A stretch of 64,000 nt of DNA from Vibrio mimicus. Its GTDB lineage: Bacteria > Pseudomonadota > Gammaproteobacteria > Enterobacterales > Vibrionaceae. The position numbers and the translations under genes are program-made. Positions 60,980 through 64,000 of this stretch are shown here, one piece after another. Location: assembly GCF_019048845.1 (NCBI RefSeq), contig NZ_CP077426.1, positions 2,775,501 through 2,839,500 on the forward strand, read 5' to 3'. The notes beneath the pieces were generated by a model that ran no database searches, had not been told where the DNA came from, and saw nothing but the letters and a program-made list of their open reading frames with translations. Within the stretch, counting starts at the first letter, position 1; each line of letters begins with the position of its first letter.

Positions 60980-62107
60980 ATGAGAAAGTTAGTGTTATGT
61001 ATCACCGCTCTACTATTGAGCGGCTGTAGTCGTGAATTCATCGAAAAAATTTACGATGTCGACTACGAACCCACTAACCGTTTCGCCAAAAATCTAGCCG
61101 GATTACCCGGACAGTTTCAGAAAGACACCGCCGCACTGGATGCATTGATCAATAGTTTCTCTGGCAATATCGAAAAACGTTGGGGACGCCGCGAGCTAAA
61201 AATCGCTGGCAAAAATAACTACGTCAAATACATAGATAACTACCTAAGCCGCTCTGAAGTCAACTTCACCGAAGGCAAAATCATCATCGAAACCGTTTCA
61301 CCCACCGACCCTAAAGCTCACTTGCGTAATGCGATCATCACGACCTTACTGACACCCGACGATCCCGCACACGTCGATCTTTTCTCCTCGAAAGATATCG
61401 AACTCAAAGGTCAACCCTTTTTGTATCAACAGGTGCTTGATCAAGATGGACAACCGATCCAGTGGTCATGGCGCGCTAACAGATATGCCGATTACCTCAT
61501 AGCTAACCACCTGAAAGTAAAGCAGGTTGATTTCAAAAAAGCCTATTACGTCGAAATTCCGATGGTCAAAGACCAAATCGACATCCGTGGCTACAAATAC
61601 GCCAACATAGTGCGTAAAGCCTCCCGTAAATACGATATTCCGGAAGATCTGATCTACGCGATCATCAAAACCGAAAGCAGTTTCAACCCCTATGCGGTGA
61701 GTTGGGCCAACGCGTATGGTTTAATGCAAGTGGTGCCTAAAACCGCAGGACGGGATGTGTTTAAGCTGGTCAAAAACCGTTCGGGCGAACCCAGCCCCGA
61801 GTATCTATTTAACCCAGAAAACAACATTGATACCGGTACCGCCTATTTTTACATCCTGAAAAATCGCTATTTGAAAGAGGTACGTCACCCCACGTCTCTC
61901 GAATACAGCATGATTTCCGCCTACAACGGCGGAACTGGTGGTGTATTAAATACCTTTAGTCGCGATCGCCAACGCGCCATGCGCGACCTTAATGCCCTGC
62001 AACCCAACCAAGTCTATTGGGCGTTAACCAAAAAACATCCGAATGCGGAAGCGCGTCGTTATCTGGAAAAAGTGACCAAATTTAAGAAGGAATTTAACGC
62101 GGGATAA
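60980..62107 (+). CDS. mltC: Membrane-bound lytic murein transglycosylase C
   Basis: 375 residues from ATG 60980, AGGAGG just upstream. Lipobox LLLSGC near residue 16; DUF3393 N-domain; SLT domain with catalytic Glu in IKTESSFNPYAVSWANAYGLMQVVPKTAG. Outer-membrane lipoprotein cleaving peptidoglycan glycans. A longer frame from 60908 begins in the terminator hairpin and is rejected. Confidence 0.95.
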   Translation: MRKLVLCITALLLSGCSREFIEKIYDVDYEPTNRFAKNLAGLPGQFQKDTAALDALINSFSGNIEKRWGRRELKIAGKNNYVKYIDNYLSRSEVNFTEGKIIIETVSPTDPKAHLRNAIITTLLTPDDPAHVDLFSSKDIELKGQPFLYQQVLDQDGQPIQWSWRANRYADYLIANHLKVKQVDFKKAYYVEIPMVKDQIDIRGYKYANIVRKASRKYDIPEDLIYAIIKTESSFNPYAVSWANAYGLMQVVPKTAGRDVFKLVKNRSGEPSPEYLFNPENNIDTGTAYFYILKNRYLKEVRHPTSLEYSMISAYNGGTGGVLNTFSRDRQRAMRDLNALQPNQVYWALTKKHPNAEARRYLEKVTKFKKEFNAG

Positions 62108-62176
62108 CAAAAAAGCCGCACTTTGCTGAAAATAGCGACAATCAAACTGATTTTTCGAATTTTTTTAAAAAACAAG

Positions 62177-62205
62177 TTGACGGAGAAAGGGAAAATCCGT
62201 TTAAT
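62177..62205 (+). promoter_or_regulatory. tRNA operon promoter
   Basis: -35 TTGACG (62177-62182), 17-base spacer, -10 TTTAAT (62200-62205), then a GC-rich discriminator GCGCTCC typical of stringent control. An A/T-rich tract upstream can act as an UP element. 11 bases before tRNA-Phe. Confidence 0.85.
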
Positions 62206-62216
62206 AGCGCTCCGTT

Positions 62217-62292
62217 GCCCGGATAGCTCAGTCGGTAGAGCAGAGGATTGAAAATCCTCGTGTCGGTGGTTCGATTCCGCCTCCGGGCACCA
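62217..62292 (+). tRNA. tRNA-Phe (GAA), copy 1
   Basis: 76 bases with CCA end encoded. Acceptor GCCCGGA / TCCGGGC; anticodon arm GGATT-GAA-AATCC; T-loop TTCGATT. Confidence 0.98.
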
Positions 62293-62340
62293 CGAATTTT
62301 AGATTGTTGGTGTAAGACACAAACAGCAAAGGTTACGTGT

Positions 62341-62416
<76 letters not shown>

Positions 62417-62426
62417 CTTAAAATTT

Positions 62427-62502
62427 GCCTCGATAGCTCAGTCGGTAGAGCAGAGGATTGAAAATCCTCGTGTCGGTGGTTCGATTCCGCCTCGAGGCAC
62501 CA
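62427..62502 (+). tRNA. tRNA-Phe (GAA), copy 2
   Basis: 76 bases. Identical to copy 1 except for two compensated acceptor base pairs: GCCTCGA / TCGAGGC. Encoded CCA. Confidence 0.98.
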
Positions 62503-62539
62503 CTATTAAAAGTTGTGCCATAGACACAATAAAAATTGT

Positions 62540-62615
62540 TCCTCCTTAGCTCAGTCGGTAGAGCGACGGACTGTTAATCCGCAGGTCGCTGGTTCAAGTC
62601 CAGCAGGAGGAGCCA
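62540..62615 (+). tRNA. tRNA-Asn (GTT)
   Basis: 76 bases. Acceptor TCCTCCT / AGGAGGA; anticodon loop CTGTTAA; encoded CCA (GCCA). Last of the four-gene tRNA operon. Confidence 0.98.
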
Positions 62616-62623
62616 CTTTTAAA

Positions 62624-62648
62624 AACCCAGTCTTCGACTGGGTTTTTC
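62624..62648 (+). terminator. tRNA operon terminator
   Basis: AACCCAGTC - TTC - GACTGGGTT followed by a T-run. Confidence 0.92.
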
Positions 62649-62877
62649 TTTATCTGAGTTTTGTGCGTTTGGGGTTTCTCGGCTCACACCCAAACCACGC
62701 ATCTAATCCAGCCTAAACATCACCATTCACTTTTATTTCGAAGCAAAAATTTAATCCAACTCATACTTTCACACTTAGTTCGTATCAATAAATAAGCAAG
62801 CTCATTACTATCCATGCCGACACAAAACTGTCATCAAAATTTAATCTGTTTATACCTTCCCCATAGGGGTCAAACTA

Positions 62878-64000
62878 TGAAACTAAAAACCCAAGCCTAT
62901 TTATTGTCTGCCCTCATACTTACAGCTCTACTTGCATTAACCGCAACTGGGCTATGGACTTTGCGAGTAGCGAGCAATTTAGATAACAAAGCGCGAGTGA
63001 CCGAACTGTTCAACAGCGCCTATAGCATCTTGACCGAGGTTGAGAAGCTAGCTCAAGAAGGCAAAATGTCTGAACCTGAAGCCAAAGCCCTCGCAACGCG
63101 TTTAATGCGCAACAATCTCTATAAAGATAATGAATATGTGTATGTGGCGGATGAGAATATGACATTTGTCGCCACTCCCCTCGATCCGCAGTTACATGAT
63201 ACGAGCTTCAATGATTTTAAAGATGGTAAAGGCAATAGCGTTGGCCGCTTAATTCAAGATGTGCTGCGTAATCAGTCCGGCAAGCTAGTGGAATATACAT
63301 GGACACAAAAGCAAGCAGATGGATCGATTGAAGAAAAGCTCTCGATCGCGCGCAAAACGCCGCACTGAGGCTGGGTTGTCGGCACGGGTATTGGCTTTAA
63401 CGAAGTGAATGCGCGTTTTTGGTCTACCGCGCAATGGCAATTAAGCTTATGTGTGGTGATCGCCGTTGCGATTTTATCTCTGCTACTGGTCGCGATTCGT
63501 AAAATACTGCTGATTATTGGCGGCGAACCGAATGAGGTACGCAGCGCAGTACAAGCCGTAGCGCAAGGCCGAATTCGCACAGAATTCGCGACCAAAGCAC
63601 CGAAAGAGAGCATTTATGGTGCCGTGCAACAGATGAGCAGCTCACTAGCAGATTTAGTGACCAAGCTTGAGCAATCCATGGTCGCTCTACGTTCTGAATT
63701 AGTTAGCGCAGGCACTCGCGCCAAAAGCATTGCCGAATTAACGGATAGCCAGCAGCAATCCACCGCGATGATTGCCACCGCGATGACCGAAATGGCCTCT
63801 TCAGCGAACCAAGTCGCCGATTCAGCGCGCGATACCGCATTCAACACCGATCAAGCGGATCAGCAAAGCCAGCATACGCAAAAGCTCATCCACAACACGG
63901 TGAGTAACATTCAAGGCTTAGCAACCCAATTACACACCGCCAGTACCGCGGTTGCCGATCTGGATCAGGATGTGAAAAACATCGCCAAAGTGCTAGACGT
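62878..64000 (+). pseudogene. Methyl-accepting chemotaxis protein with in-frame stop, 3' end outside window
   Basis: ATG 62878 with TAGGGG upstream. N-terminal membrane helix, single-Cache sensor domain (about 35-190: NNLYKDNEYVYVADENMTFVATPLDP), TGA at 63366-63368, then in the same frame GWVVGTGIGFNEVNARFW, a second membrane helix, HAMP-like region and the start of the methylation/signalling helices, open to the window end. The stop replaces the first Trp of the usual Cache end P.W.GW.VGTG, so TGG to TGA is the simple explanation. The truncated 163-residue product would lack the second helix and signalling domain. Confidence 0.88.

Noticed and set aside
62513..62716. 67-codon ORF over the tRNA-Asn gene
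   Set aside because: The frame SLAQSVERRTVNPQVAGSSPAGGA is the usual false translation of a tRNA gene.

Overview
The window is gamma-proteobacterial chromosome from Vibrio cholerae or a very close relative. From about 19.6 kb to the right end the gene order is that of the V. cholerae large-chromosome core: olsF-like acyltransferase, glmS, pykF, argP/argO, mscS, fba-pgk-epd, irgA/irgB, tktA, metK, sprT, dns, rsmE-gshB-yqgE-ruvX, tyrS, pilT/pilU, yggS-proC-yggT-yggU-rdgB-hemW, glsA, trmB, mutY-yggX-mltC, four tRNA genes and a chemotaxis receptor. The irgB/irgA pair beside tktA is characteristic of that species group. No identification by database search was possible; calls rest on reading motifs, lengths and gene order.

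Positions 1 to about 19.2 kb are a genomic island next to the olsF-like gene, the place where Vibrio Seventh Pandemic island II (VSP-II) and its variants lie. AlpA-type regulator, RNase HI and an orphan type IV pilin are VSP-II-type genes; the rest is variable cargo. From left to right: an unrecognised partial gene, a small lipoprotein and a small secreted protein; then a defence-like block of two operons, (a) two overlapping DUF262-family genes on the minus strand behind two tiny ORFs, one of which looks like the tail of a type I restriction HsdS subunit, and (b) a vWA / PP2C phosphatase / protein kinase triad (TerY-P type) on the plus strand, whose kinase gene is broken by an IS3-family element. 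This 9.4-kb block lies between two perfect 36-bp copies of the same terminator, which suggests a swappable cargo slot. Next come a LysM-containing toxin candidate overlapping a small membrane protein that could be its immunity partner, RNase HI, AlpA, three tandem paralogues of the YagK/YfjJ (inovirus Gp2-like) family, an unrecognised winged-helix-like protein, and the pilin. The island integrase and attachment sites are not visible here.

The core part is almost intact. An IS481-family element (1.2 kb, 7-bp target duplication) sits between a previously easily missed 43-residue membrane protein gene and a yggE-like gene. An ERIC element abuts the trmB stop codon, with partial copies near mutY and olsF. 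The chemotaxis receptor at the right edge has an in-frame TGA exactly at a conserved Trp codon. Regulatory sites read from sequence include a Fur box between irgA and irgB, MetJ-like boxes before metK, a triple operator-like motif before the DeoR-family gene, a stringent-type tRNA promoter, and two interleaved perfect inverted repeats (pseudoknot topology) before rsmE.
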